DNA of 64,000 nucleotides from RUG12461 sp045657665 (GTDB lineage Bacteria > Bacillota > Clostridia > Lachnospirales > Lachnospiraceae). Both the position numbers and the translations under genes were made by a program. Position 1 is the stretch's first letter. Each line of letters begins with the position of its first letter. The stretch covers positions 156,180-220,179 of the forward strand of contig JAZOTN010000004.1 in NCBI GenBank assembly GCA_045657665.1, in the 5' to 3' direction. Of this stretch, positions 16,741 to 26,600 are shown in pieces. The notes beneath the pieces are model-generated. The model searched no databases. It was given only the letters and a program-made list of their open reading frames with translations, and had not been told where the DNA came from.

Positions 16741-17646
16741 ATGTTAAGAAAAATCCACCGTGAGGGATTCACATGGAGGGATTCGCTGTTTATTCATGGG
16801 ATAATTGTACTGGCGATATTTCTGATTGCGCATATCCCACAGAGTTTTTTGATGATCTTGATCCCGGCATGGCTATCCGGGATGGACGGGGATTTTACGA
16901 GGACGCTGGGCTTCTACGCTTCCTTTATTACGGTTTGGGTGATCGTCATTCTGTTCTGTCTTATCGTCAAGTCAAACCGTCCAATCCTCCGCTCTTTCTG
17001 GAGAGGCCTGAAGGGTAACACAGTATCGAAATATCTGCTCGGACTGTTGCTCGGATTTGGGATGAATGCACTTTCCATTGGGATGGCGGTGCTTCATAAG
17101 GACATTCGTATCACCTGGCCCGGTATTGCCGCAAGCGCGATCGTCCCTCTCTTCATTGTGGCTGTCGCGGTCGTGGTTCAATGCGGTTCAGAAGAAATTC
17201 TTTACCGTGGATATTTCTTTCAGCGTATGCAAAAAGGATATCAGAGTCCGGGCTTTGCGATCTTCATCAATCCGATCCCTTTTCTGCTGGCGCATGTTTT
17301 CAATCCGGGAGTTACGGTGCTGGCGCTCATCAATGTTTATCTGGTGGGTGTTGTGATGTCGCTGATGCTTTATTATTTTGACTCTTTCTGGCTCGTGGTT
17401 GCGTTTCATTCTGCGTGGAATTTTACGCAAAACGTTATATTCGGATTGCCGAACAGTGGAAATTTACTGGGATTTTCCATCGGCAAATTGGATACAGCTA
17501 ACGCAGGCAACAGTTTTTTTTACAATGCAGACTTCGGCGTGGAGGCTACCGGCTTTACGACGCTGATGCTGATCGGGATCATTGTTGTGTTCTCTCTGCT
17601 CGTATACAAAAGTAAAAAAACGCCCACGGATATTTGGGCGAGGTAG
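16741..17646 (+). CDS. CPBP family intramembrane metalloprotease-like protein
   Basis: About 301 residues with roughly eight hydrophobic segments. The CPBP (Abi/Rce1-like) signature EEILYR lies at residues 151-156 (Glu151, Glu152, Arg156), followed by the second-site motif LLAHVFN and the third-site motif AFHSAWNF. Such proteins cleave prenylated or peptide substrates in the membrane, or act in bacteriocin immunity and processing. The frame is open further upstream, but ATG 16741 has AAAGGAGAGG in front and begins at the natural N-terminus. It stands alone, flanked by the palindromic repeats. Confidence 0.82.
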   Translation: MLRKIHREGFTWRDSLFIHGIIVLAIFLIAHIPQSFLMILIPAWLSGMDGDFTRTLGFYASFITVWVIVILFCLIVKSNRPILRSFWRGLKGNTVSKYLLGLLLGFGMNALSIGMAVLHKDIRITWPGIAASAIVPLFIVAVAVVVQCGSEEILYRGYFFQRMQKGYQSPGFAIFINPIPFLLAHVFNPGVTVLALINVYLVGVVMSLMLYYFDSFWLVVAFHSAWNFTQNVIFGLPNSGNLLGFSIGKLDTANAGNSFFYNADFGVEATGFTTLMLIGIIVVFSLLVYKSKKTPTDIWAR

Positions 17647-18041
17647 GAGGGAGACAATTGCATCACGCCCGATGAGTTTTTGGGCGGTGGTTGCTGCTAC
17701 TTCAAACGGACGGTTAAAATTCGCATCTGAAGCGAATGAGGATGCGATCGATGCAACGAAGTGCTGGATACAGAAGTGATTCCGCAGACGTTCCCGATCT
17801 CAAATGGGAGAAGTAAAAATGTGAGAAGATGGCATAGTAAGATTTGATAATCAAGACTGAAAATTGGATAATAACTGAGCAACAAATACGACCTTCCAAA
17901 TTTGGAGGGTCGTCCAACCAAACGTTCCTACCATTAATGTTGTGGTTGATTTTTTGCCAATCCACCGCGACAGTGCTCATTTTGCGTTACTGTCTTATGA
18001 ACACTGCCGTAATGGCTGCGGTTTTTTTTGATTGAAAAAGA
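17647..18041. other. 395-base gene-free region
   Basis: It contains the second palindromic repeat (17886-17919) and, near 18007-18030, a short GC stem with a T8 run that may terminate transcription. No convincing ORF on either strand. Confidence 0.5.
17886..17919. repeat. Palindromic repeat, copy 2
   Basis: ACGACCTTCCAAATTTG then GAGGGTCGT (17888-17913): a 13-bp arm palindrome with one T-G wobble. It shares its flanks (CAAAT before, CAAC after) with copy 1. Confidence 0.7.
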
Positions 18042-19055
18042 TCAGTTCGGCTGAAAAGCCGCGGTTAGATTTTTCACTTCGGATAAGAGAGCATTCAGTT
18101 CTTCCGGCGCAGAGGGCGTTTCATTCATGGTTGAGAGGATCTTTCGGGCGGCCGGCGGCAATTCCTTCAGATAAGGGTTTTCTTCCCATTCCGGGAATTC
18201 CCTTTTGCAGACCTTGCAAAGATCCCTGAAATCGTCAAGAGTGAAATAGTCCGGGGAGATCGAAGCATTCACGATCGTTTCCAGGTAATAGGTCCAAAGG
18301 AAGTATTCCTCGATCTCGTCATGAAAACCGGGAAGGAACGAGCGGCTTTTGAGAAAAGACAAAAGCTCAAGCTGTACGGATGGATGATCCATCAGGTGCG
18401 AAGCAGCTTTGGAGACCATCGTTCCCTGCTCATTGCTGCCCAGATGATAAAAATCCCTTCGTGCGAAGAGGATCCGGGTTGCGTAAAACCAGACCGGATA
18501 GACAAAGAGCGGTTCTTCATAGTAGCGTCCGGCCGCAAAACGGAGCTGGTTATTAAGGATCAGCTCCGAGCGATACACCTTGGAGCTGTGGTTGTTGTTC
18601 CAGGCATGCGAGGAAAGAAAGATCCTGCGCGCTTCATCATTCGGAAGATCGATCCGGAAATCGTCTTCTTCCATGTTGTGTCCGAATAGAAGAACGTCAG
18701 CCAGTTCAGAATCGATCTGCGTAAGAAGCTCCAGGCAGGCGTTTTCGGAAAGAGTATCATCAGCATCCAGAAACTGGAGATATTCGGTATCGACCCGGCT
18801 GAGCGCGGCATTTCTTGCTCCGCCCTGCTTTTGATTGGTTTCAAGAGGAATGACGGTAACGGAATCCGGGTATTTTTTTTCAAAATCATGAAGAAGGGAA
18901 AGCGTTCTGCCCTCGTCTGTCGAGGCGTCATCCACGAGAATGACGTGGAGCGAATCCATGCCGATAGTCTGATCTTCCACGGACTTAAGGCAGGCCGGAA
19001 GGGTTTTTGCGGCATTATAACAGGGGATAATAAGTCCAAGCGGTTTTTCGTACAT
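18042..19055 (-). CDS. Glycosyltransferase family 2
   Basis: 337 residues. GT-A fold with GLIIPCYNAAKTLPACLKSV at the N-terminus, the nucleotide-binding VDDASTDEG, GGARNAALSRVDTEYLQFLD and the metal-binding DADDTLSEN (DxD). The last ~120 residues form an additional helical region found in long GT2 enzymes of capsule or flagellin loci. ATG at 19055 is preceded by AGGAGG on the minus strand. It is the last gene of a three-gene minus-strand operon. Donor and acceptor unknown. Confidence 0.85.
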   Translation of the reverse strand: MYEKPLGLIIPCYNAAKTLPACLKSVEDQTIGMDSLHVILVDDASTDEGRTLSLLHDFEKKYPDSVTVIPLETNQKQGGARNAALSRVDTEYLQFLDADDTLSENACLELLTQIDSELADVLLFGHNMEEDDFRIDLPNDEARRIFLSSHAWNNNHSSKVYRSELILNNQLRFAAGRYYEEPLFVYPVWFYATRILFARRDFYHLGSNEQGTMVSKAASHLMDHPSVQLELLSFLKSRSFLPGFHDEIEEYFLWTYYLETIVNASISPDYFTLDDFRDLCKVCKREFPEWEENPYLKELPPAARKILSTMNETPSAPEELNALLSEVKNLTAAFQPN

Positions 19056-19064
19056 GCGATCCTC

Positions 19065-20240
19065 CTAATTTAATGCGATTTCAAGCATGGCGGAGAAACA
19101 CTTTTTGAAGCTGTGTTCTTCTTTTGCCTTATCGTGACCGCGCTTAGCGATAGCGGCGCGGATATCGTCGTGCTCAAGATAATAGTCGACTTTCCGGAGA
19201 AGATCCGCCTCATCCTCGAAATAATCAAAGTCTTCCCCGGGGATGAAGTAATCGAGGAGATCCTGTTGATAATTGGTGAGGAGAAATCCCCCCGCACCGA
19301 GGATGTCCATGCATCGAAGCGGGATCCCGGCGAAAATGCTGCGCAGAGTGATGTTGAGGTTGATCTTGCTGTTATGGAAAACGAGCGGCATTTCTCCGTA
19401 GTAATCCGTAATGCCCATGTTTTTTACACCCGGGATCTCCCTGCCGGAATTGAGCGTGAACATTTTGACGGGATGGTGCGCGCCGACAGCCGTCAGATAC
19501 TTGATCCGCTCCAGAGAAGTGATCTTGCGGCAGAGGTAGTAAGAGGAGTAAATGTACGGGAGTGTTTCGATCCCGTCTTTGTTCCGGTCATAAGGCTCGG
19601 CTTTATGCATGATCTCAATGAGCTCAGGGTGTTCATTCAGGACTTCCTCGAGGAAATTGTAACCGGAGACCTGCATCTGGGATTGAACGAGCCCATCAAG
19701 GAATCCTCTTGTAAAGTCGTCGATCTTCTCATAAAGCCGGTCGTAGAAATTGTGGTCCTCGTTGTAAAGCGCGCCGACAAAAGAAATATCGGCTGTGGTG
19801 CGTTTTTTGTCGTAGGGCTTTTTCAGCATCGTATCGATGACGGTGGAATTGACCGGAAGTACGGTATAGTAAACATTCGGAAGCCCTCCGTCATGAAAAT
19901 GATGGTAGATCACCGAGTCAAACAAAAAGACATAGTTGGTCGGATAGCTGATCCGGTAGGAGTACAGCGCAACCATCGGATTGTCATAGAGAAGAGAGAT
20001 GTATTTTAAGTTATGCCGGTGGCAGTCTTCTGCCAGGATCGGGTAAAAATTGAAAGAAAAGCAGAAATCCAGCTGTTTTCCTTCCACCGCCTCGTCAAAT
20101 GCCTTGGAAAAGTCGGCATTTACGCGGTCTTTATAGCCGTCATGGAAAAACTTTGTAACCTTGCAGTGGAGCTCATGCTCCAAAGTGAAGACTGCATCGA
20201 TCTGGCCGAAGCAGGGCCAGTCAAGATATAACACATTCAT
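19065..20240 (-). CDS. CgeB-like glycosyltransferase (DUF3880 plus GT1_2 domains)
   Basis: 391 residues, GT-B type. The N-terminal half (VLYLDWPCFGQIDAVFTLEH, FCFSFNFYPILAEDCHRHNL) fits DUF3880, and the C-terminal half (FHNSKINLNITLRSIFAGIP, then RCMDILGAGGFLLTNYQQDL, and the acidic FDYFEDEADLLRKVDYYLEH) fits the CgeB-type glycosyltransferase domain. Such proteins modify spore-surface polysaccharide or flagellins in several Firmicutes. A paralogue lies directly upstream. Only 9 bases separate it from the downstream GT2. Confidence 0.8.
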   Translation of the reverse strand: MNVLYLDWPCFGQIDAVFTLEHELHCKVTKFFHDGYKDRVNADFSKAFDEAVEGKQLDFCFSFNFYPILAEDCHRHNLKYISLLYDNPMVALYSYRISYPTNYVFLFDSVIYHHFHDGGLPNVYYTVLPVNSTVIDTMLKKPYDKKRTTADISFVGALYNEDHNFYDRLYEKIDDFTRGFLDGLVQSQMQVSGYNFLEEVLNEHPELIEIMHKAEPYDRNKDGIETLPYIYSSYYLCRKITSLERIKYLTAVGAHHPVKMFTLNSGREIPGVKNMGITDYYGEMPLVFHNSKINLNITLRSIFAGIPLRCMDILGAGGFLLTNYQQDLLDYFIPGEDFDYFEDEADLLRKVDYYLEHDDIRAAIAKRGHDKAKEEHSFKKCFSAMLEIALN

Positions 20241-20261
20241 GGATTATTCCTCTTTCCGGCG

Positions 20262-20347
20262 AAATGACCGTTTGCCCAAAACGTTCACGGATTCGGCGCA
20301 AAAAACAGCGCCTGCATATGTTCACTAATTTGGGCAAACTGTCATTT
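20262..20347. repeat. 86-nt nested inverted repeat between two glycosyltransferase genes
   Basis: 19-bp arms AAATGACCGTTTGCCCAAA (20262-20280) and its complement with one mismatch (20329-20347) enclose a second hairpin GGCGC/GCGCC (20295-20299 and 20308-20312). The hexamer GTTCAC occurs just inside both arms as a direct repeat. It fills the 108-base gap between the paralogous minus-strand genes. Confidence 0.75.
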
Positions 20348-20348
20348 A

Positions 20349-21527
20349 TTATAAGCGAAATGCCATTTCCAGCATCCGTGTCAGCCGCACCGGGTACGTA
20401 CAGTGTTCTTTCACATAGTTGTAACCATTCTTGGCGATCTCTCTGCGCTCATTTTCATGGGACAGATAATATCCTACCAGTTCATCCAGCTCTTCAAGAC
20501 TCGTGTATGCCGCGAGATGCTCTCCGATCTGTAATTCTTCCCCGAGCTCGCTTTGGTAATTGGTAAGGCAGAAGCCTCCTGCGGAGAGGATGTCCCAGAT
20601 CCGCAGCGGAAGTGCGCTCCGAATGGGCTTGCTTGTGATATTGAGGTTGATCTTCGACTCATGAAAGATCACCGGCATTTCGGTCAGGGATTTCGCGAGG
20701 CCGCAGTTACGGAGTTTCGGATATGCCTTTGTATCACTTCCTGTGTAGATATAAAAAGGATATTTCGGAGAAAGGAGACGACAGATCCGGTCTCTTTCCA
20801 TCACTGAAATATTGGTGCCGATGTAAAGATTGGCAAGCGTATACTTATCGGTCAGGAAATTATCGCCCGGAAGCCGGTAAAAGCCGTCAAAGTGACGGAT
20901 GAATTCTTCCGTGATCTGATCGGTGATGGCGTTTTCGATGAAATAGTATCCGTAAACCTTGAGCTGGGCTTCCTGAATGGCGCTTAAGTATCCTTCCAGA
21001 TAGGTGCCCTTCGCGCGGAGTCTTTGATACGGGTTTTTTTCCGTGTACAGGGATCCGACGAAGGAGAGTGGATGGGAAAACTTTTCCCGCTGTTTCCGGG
21101 AAGCGCCGAGGGTTACTTTATCCCGCTCCTTTACATTGACGGCAAGCGGCAGATGGAAGATGCACTCCGGGTTCTTTGGATGGAGTTCTTCATAGGTCGC
21201 ACGGTCAAACAGAAAGATACGGTTATACTCATTTTTGATCGATGAGGAAAAAAGCTCCATGACCGGGGAATCCACGGTCCAGCAAAGATAGGGGATCCGA
21301 TAGATCCGGCAGACCTCGGAAATGAAAGGGTAGAAGTTGATGCTGAACACAAACTCCACGGGGTGCTCATCCAGAAAATGCCCGACATTTTGGATGCCTT
21401 CCTGCGGAGTGAGGTTTTTATTTGTGACTTCTTCCGTCATTTCCAGAACCGTAAAACCCAGTTCCCGGAATCCGTCCATGATGTCCGGTTCGACAATACT
21501 GCCGTAACGGTAAAAAAGTAGCTTCAT
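20349..21527 (-). CDS. CgeB-like glycosyltransferase paralogue
   Basis: About 392 residues, colinear with the preceding gene: N-terminal DUF3880 part (EFVFSINFYPFISEVCRIYR; LCWTVDSPVMELFSSS) and C-terminal transferase part (FHESKINLNITSKPIRSALP; RIWDILSAGGFCLTNYQSEL). The two paralogues share about a third of their residues by eye, so the duplication is old. ATG 21527 is taken as start; a TTG at 21536 is also in frame but lies only 3 bases behind the GAGGA ribosome site. First gene of the minus-strand operon. Confidence 0.8.
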   Translation of the reverse strand: MKLLFYRYGSIVEPDIMDGFRELGFTVLEMTEEVTNKNLTPQEGIQNVGHFLDEHPVEFVFSINFYPFISEVCRIYRIPYLCWTVDSPVMELFSSSIKNEYNRIFLFDRATYEELHPKNPECIFHLPLAVNVKERDKVTLGASRKQREKFSHPLSFVGSLYTEKNPYQRLRAKGTYLEGYLSAIQEAQLKVYGYYFIENAITDQITEEFIRHFDGFYRLPGDNFLTDKYTLANLYIGTNISVMERDRICRLLSPKYPFYIYTGSDTKAYPKLRNCGLAKSLTEMPVIFHESKINLNITSKPIRSALPLRIWDILSAGGFCLTNYQSELGEELQIGEHLAAYTSLEELDELVGYYLSHENERREIAKNGYNYVKEHCTYPVRLTRMLEMAFRL

Positions 21528-21566
21528 TGGGTGCAAAAATCCTCAAAATAGTATAATATATAATAG

Positions 21567-21596
21567 ATTATAACTGCACTTTTGACAAAACGTCAA
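21567..21596 (-). promoter_or_regulatory. Sigma-A-like promoter for the minus-strand glycosyltransferase operon
   Basis: Read on the minus strand: TTGACG (21596-21591), 18 bases, TATAAT (21572-21567). The -35 lies in a small inverted repeat, TTGAC AAAAC GTCAA, shared with the upstream side of the divergent kinase gene. Confidence 0.5.
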
Positions 21597-21617
21597 TGCA
21601 GACGAGAGGACGGAAGA

Positions 21618-23696
21618 TTGAACGAAAACAATGATACCAGAATGCATGCGCATAACTCTGCGCTGCTCATCATTACGATTGCCTGTATCGGCTGTATCGT
21701 GGAAAGCTATTCCCAGGGGTGGGAATTCTGGGTTCCGCCGCTGATCGGCGTTGCTCTTGTCATCATCTGGTGGGTTCATCTGACGAAATACAGGGATGAG
21801 CGGTTCCGGGAAAACGTGTTTCTGTTTTTCGCCCTTATTGTGACCTTTTACTACGGGGTACACCCGAGCAGCTATTTTGATGCCATCGTCATCTCCTCTC
21901 TTTTGATGGGGGTTTGCGCACTCCTGAGGAGACTCGACTTTCTCAAGATCACCCTGGCGGAATTCTATCTTGTCGTTGCGCTGCAGACACTTTATGCCGT
22001 GAGCTCAGGAACATTTCATACGGATTCCCTTAATATTTCAAGGCTTTGTCTCCATGTGATCGCAGAGCTCTGCATTTACGCGGCTCTTGCCGAAGTGGTA
22101 AAGAACAGTGTTGTATCGGAGAATAAGCTGGAGAGGAAGGAGAAGGACGAGGAAACGGAACGCTCCGATATGGAGGACTTTCTTGTCAACATTTCCCATG
22201 AACTCCGGACTCCGGTCAATGTCATCAACGGCATGTCCGGTCTCATCTTAAAAAAAGAGCAGAGAGAGGACGTCTATTCCATCCGGGATGCGGGACTCAG
22301 GCTTTCCCAGCAGATCGTGGACATTCAGGACTACAGCGAGATCCAGCGGGGAGATGTGGTCCTTGAGGAAGACAAGTATATGCTTACTTCGATCCTCAAT
22401 GATATTGTGATGAATTATAAGACCCTTGGCAGAAAGAGGAACGTGGAACTGGTCATCGATCTGGATCCCGCCGTTCCCTCCATGATGCGGGGAGATGTCG
22501 GAAAGATCCAGAAGATCATTATCCATCTTCTTGACAACGCGTTCAAGTTTACGAGTGCAGGAGGCGTTTTCCTGAAGATCTACGCAAAGCAGAGGGATCA
22601 GGGGATCAATCTGGTGATCGAGGTAACGGATACCGGCACTGGAATGTCCGAACTGGAGATCGAAAAGATCTCCAAAGGCCGTTTTCAGGCGAACAGTAAG
22701 AGAAACCGGAGTACCGGCGGTATCGGTCTCGGCCTTTCCATCGTATACGGGTTTGTGCGGATGATGGATGGCTTTGTCAACATCGAAAGCCGGAAAAACC
22801 GCGGAACCACGGTTCGTGTCAGCGTTGTGCAGGAGATTCTGGATCCGGCACCCTGTCTTGCTGTGGAGGCAAAAAGCTTTTTCAATATTGCCTATCATGT
22901 GATTCCGGAGAAGTACAAGATCCCTGCTGTCCGCGACTTTTACCGGATCATGGCATCTAATATGGCGGAAAGCCTCCGGCTCAATCTGTATGCTGCTCCC
23001 ACTTTTGAAGAACTGAAAAAACTCCTTACGCGGGGCGACATTACCCATGTTTTCATGGGACCGGAGGAATACGAATACAATCCGGATTATTTTGACAAAC
23101 TCTCATCCGAAGGGATCGTTGTTGTGGTTTCCGCAGGGGATGATTTTGCCGTGCAGCAAGGGAGCGGCGTGATCGTCATGCCAAAGCCTCTTTACGGACT
23201 TCCGGTTGTGAAAGTCCTGAACGGTGATACCGGGAGCGATTTCCTTCCGGAAGAAGTAATGAAGCGACCGGAGCTGGACGGGGTGCGTGCGTTGATCGTG
23301 GATGATGAGCCCATGAACCTGGTGGTGGCATCCGGTCTTTTCCGTGAATACAACATGATCATTGATACGGCGGAAAGCGGCAGGGAAGCGCTTATAAAGT
23401 ATGAGAAAAATGATTATGATGTGGTGTTCATGGATCATATGATGCCGGAAATGGACGGCGTGGAGGCGATGAAACGGATCCGGTATTATGCTGACCAGAA
23501 TAAAAAGACCGTGAAGGTCATTGCACTTACCGCAAATGCTATCAGCGGGGCAAGAGCCATGTTCCTGAAAGAGGGATTTGATGGATTTATCAGTAAGCCG
23601 GTCAGCATCAGCGAGTTTGAAAGAGTCATGAATCGTGTCATGTCGGAAACGGGTAGCAGTCAAACGGGGGTGAGACGTCATGTTGAAATTCTTTGA
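21618..23696 (+). CDS. Hybrid sensor histidine kinase/response regulator
   Basis: About 692 residues. Order: six hydrophobic segments (residues ~10-165), HisKA with H-box NISHELRTPVNVING (His194), HATPase_c (N-box LLDNAFKF, then GTGMSELEI and GIGLGLSIVYGF), a degenerate inter-domain region, then a C-terminal receiver (LIVDDEPMNL; Asp606 in FMDHMMPEMDG; LTANA; Lys in ISKPVS). The phosphotransfer residues are all present. TTG 21618 is chosen because GAGGA lies just upstream; ATG 21642 is the alternative. It overlaps the next kinase gene by 17 bases, so both are co-translated. Confidence 0.85.
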   Translation: MNENNDTRMHAHNSALLIITIACIGCIVESYSQGWEFWVPPLIGVALVIIWWVHLTKYRDERFRENVFLFFALIVTFYYGVHPSSYFDAIVISSLLMGVCALLRRLDFLKITLAEFYLVVALQTLYAVSSGTFHTDSLNISRLCLHVIAELCIYAALAEVVKNSVVSENKLERKEKDEETERSDMEDFLVNISHELRTPVNVINGMSGLILKKEQREDVYSIRDAGLRLSQQIVDIQDYSEIQRGDVVLEEDKYMLTSILNDIVMNYKTLGRKRNVELVIDLDPAVPSMMRGDVGKIQKIIIHLLDNAFKFTSAGGVFLKIYAKQRDQGINLVIEVTDTGTGMSELEIEKISKGRFQANSKRNRSTGGIGLGLSIVYGFVRMMDGFVNIESRKNRGTTVRVSVVQEILDPAPCLAVEAKSFFNIAYHVIPEKYKIPAVRDFYRIMASNMAESLRLNLYAAPTFEELKKLLTRGDITHVFMGPEEYEYNPDYFDKLSSEGIVVVVSAGDDFAVQQGSGVIVMPKPLYGLPVVKVLNGDTGSDFLPEEVMKRPELDGVRALIVDDEPMNLVVASGLFREYNMIIDTAESGREALIKYEKNDYDVVFMDHMMPEMDGVEAMKRIRYYADQNKKTVKVIALTANAISGARAMFLKEGFDGFISKPVSISEFERVMNRVMSETGSSQTGVRRHVEIL

Positions 23697-26600
23697 CAGA
23701 ATACGGAAAAGCCTCCGGGATCCCACGAGAAGCTTCAAAGACAGAGTGTTTATCCTTCTGACACTGGTGACCTGTATAGTGGCCGTGATCGCTCTGGCAG
23801 AGGATATCTATATCGGCGAGAACATTGTGGAGATCATCGCGCTGATCCTTACGGTGACCTGTATTCCGGCCGTCACACTGATCGCGATTCGCAAAAATAA
23901 AGTAAACGTTGCGGTGCGTATCGTTGTCATCGCTGTGGTTTTTGTGCTGCTGCCCGTCATCTTTTTCTTTGGCGGGGGTTTATACGGCGGCGGTGTCATC
24001 TGGATCATCTTTGCTTATCTCTATACCGGCCTTGTACTCAGCGGTGCCTGGAAACCGATCATGCTGATCGTGCTGACCGCGGAGACGATCTTCTTTTATG
24101 TGCTCGCGTATTTTTATCCGGAGCTTGTCAGTAACCATACAAGGGGCGTTTTTTTCATTGATTCGGCAACTTCGATCATCGTGGTCGGCGTCGTATGCTG
24201 TCTGATGGTGTGGTTCGAGGAATGGATGTACTCGATCGAGAATAAGAGGACCAAGGAAGAGGCGGATAAGGTGGAGGATCTTGTCAGGTCCCAGAGCCGT
24301 TTCTTTTCATCCATGAGTCATGAGATCCGGACTCCTATCAATACGATCCTCGGTCTTAACGAGATCATTCTCAGGCAGGATGACGCCTCCGATGAGATCA
24401 TCAAGGATGCCAACAACATTCAGGGCGCCGGAAAAATGCTGCTCGCGCTGGTAAATGACATCTTGGATGTATCGAAGATCGAAGCGGGAAAAATGGATAT
24501 TGTTCCCATCAACTATAACCTCGGCTCCATGGTATCCGAGATCGTTAACATGATCTGGCTCCGCGCCGAGGAAAAGGGGCTGGAGTTCCGAGTGGAGATC
24601 GACCCGCAGATTCCGTCGGAGTTTTTCGGGGATGAGGTCCGTATCAAGCAGATCCTCGTCAATCTTCTTAACAATGCGGTCAAATATACGCAGGAGGGAT
24701 CGGTCACCCTTCACATTGAAAAAGAGGACTATGCGGGAGACGAGATATTGCTGCTGTTTTCCGTCATCGATACCGGAATGGGGATCAAACAGGACTCGCT
24801 GCCGTACCTCTTTGACGCATTTCAGAGAATGGATGAGGAAAAGAATGCGAAGATAGAGGGAACGGGTCTCGGTCTTTCCATCGTGAAACAGCTTGTCGAC
24901 CTGATGGACGGAAAGATTACCGTCAATTCCGTATATACACAGGGCAGTACCTTTATGGTCGCACTCAGGCAAAAAGTGACAAGGCATGATGCCATTGGAG
25001 ACGTAAATATCGAAGGCCTGAGCGATAAGAAGAAGGGAAAACGCTACGAGCCAGGATTTACGGCACCGGATGTGAAGGTTCTGATCGTGGATGATAACGA
25101 GATGAACCTTGAAGTGGAGAGCAAGCTCCTTGAAGGAACGCTGATGCGTGTGGATACCGCGCAAAGCGGCAGAAGGGCGCTTTCAATGACACTTACGGAT
25201 CATTACGATATCATCCTGATGGATCATCTGATGCCGGAAATGGACGGGATCGAGTGTCTGCAGAGTATCCGCAAGCAGCAGGGAGGACGGAATAACCATA
25301 CACCGGTCATCGTGCTGACGGCAAACGCCGGGAGCGAAAACCTGGAATTATACAGCAGCAGCGGATTTGACGGCTATCTGGTGAAGCCGGTTTCCGGAAG
25401 GGAACTGGAGGAAATGCTTCTTTTGCATCTTCCCGAGCTGAAGATCGTAAGAAGGGAATCCGCAGACTACGCAAAGAACCAGATGAATACCGCAAGAGGG
25501 TACAGCAGGAAGATACCGGTTCTTATCACGACAAACAGTATGTGTGATCTTCCGAAGTCCGTTATGGATGAGCACGGCATTGATATGATGCCCTTCTGGG
25601 TTGTATTTAATGAGAAAAAGTACTATGACCGGATTGAAGCAAATACGGATGAAATGATCCGTTACCGGAGAGAGGGAGTCATGTTTGAGTCGCTGCCTCC
25701 CACTGTGGAGGAATATGAATCATTCTTCGGGAGGGGGATGAAGAAAGCCCACGAGATCATTCACATTTCCCTGATGTCCGGAGTCAGCCGTGAATATGAA
25801 AATGCAAGAGAAGCTGCCAGAGCATACGACAACGTGCGCGTGGTCAACTCGGAGATGAATTCCGGGGCCATGGGAATTCTGGTCCTGATTGCACAGAGGA
25901 TGGCGTCCCAGGGAAGATCCGTGGATGAGATAGTGACGGAGTTGAACCACATTAAGAAACAGCTGCGCTGCAGCTTTGTGACGGATGATCCGTCGCCGCT
26001 TATGAAACGCGGAACGATGGGAAGGCTTACGTATGCATTTATGGATGTGTTCAGATTAAAGCCCGTGATCAATATCCATGAAGATCGGCTGAAAGTGGAG
26101 AGGCTTTATATAGGGGATCTGGACAGCGTCTATGAAAAATACATCGAGCATGCCCTTCCATCACATGGAGATCCGGATCTGGATCTTGTATTTGTGGAGT
26201 ACGGTGAGCTTTCCGAGGAGCAGATCGAAGCGATCCGTGCGAAGATCCTGAGCCGCCACTCGTTTGCACATGTAGTTTTCCAGAAGACCTCGGCGGCACT
26301 GACGATCAACTGCGGTTCGAATGGTCTCGGGATCTCATACATGCTGAAAGGCGGGAGGTCTTATGATCTGTCCCAGATGATGGCTCTGGATGAGGATGAA
26401 TGGGAAGCAGAGGTTTATGAAGAGGAGATCGAAGAGCAAGGGAGCCCGGCAGAAGAGAGTGTTCAGGAAAAGATCCCGGAGGAACCGTTGACACCGGAGA
26501 AACCGGTGGAGAAAAAGTGGTATGAAAAGATCCCGGGGATCGATCCCGAAACGGCAATGCAGAACACCGGTTCCGAGGATGTGCTTGAGTCCCTTCTTGA

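Noticed and set aside
18007..18035. Terminator serving both strands near 18.0 kb
   Set aside because: The stem is short and imperfect; the T8 run alone is not enough.
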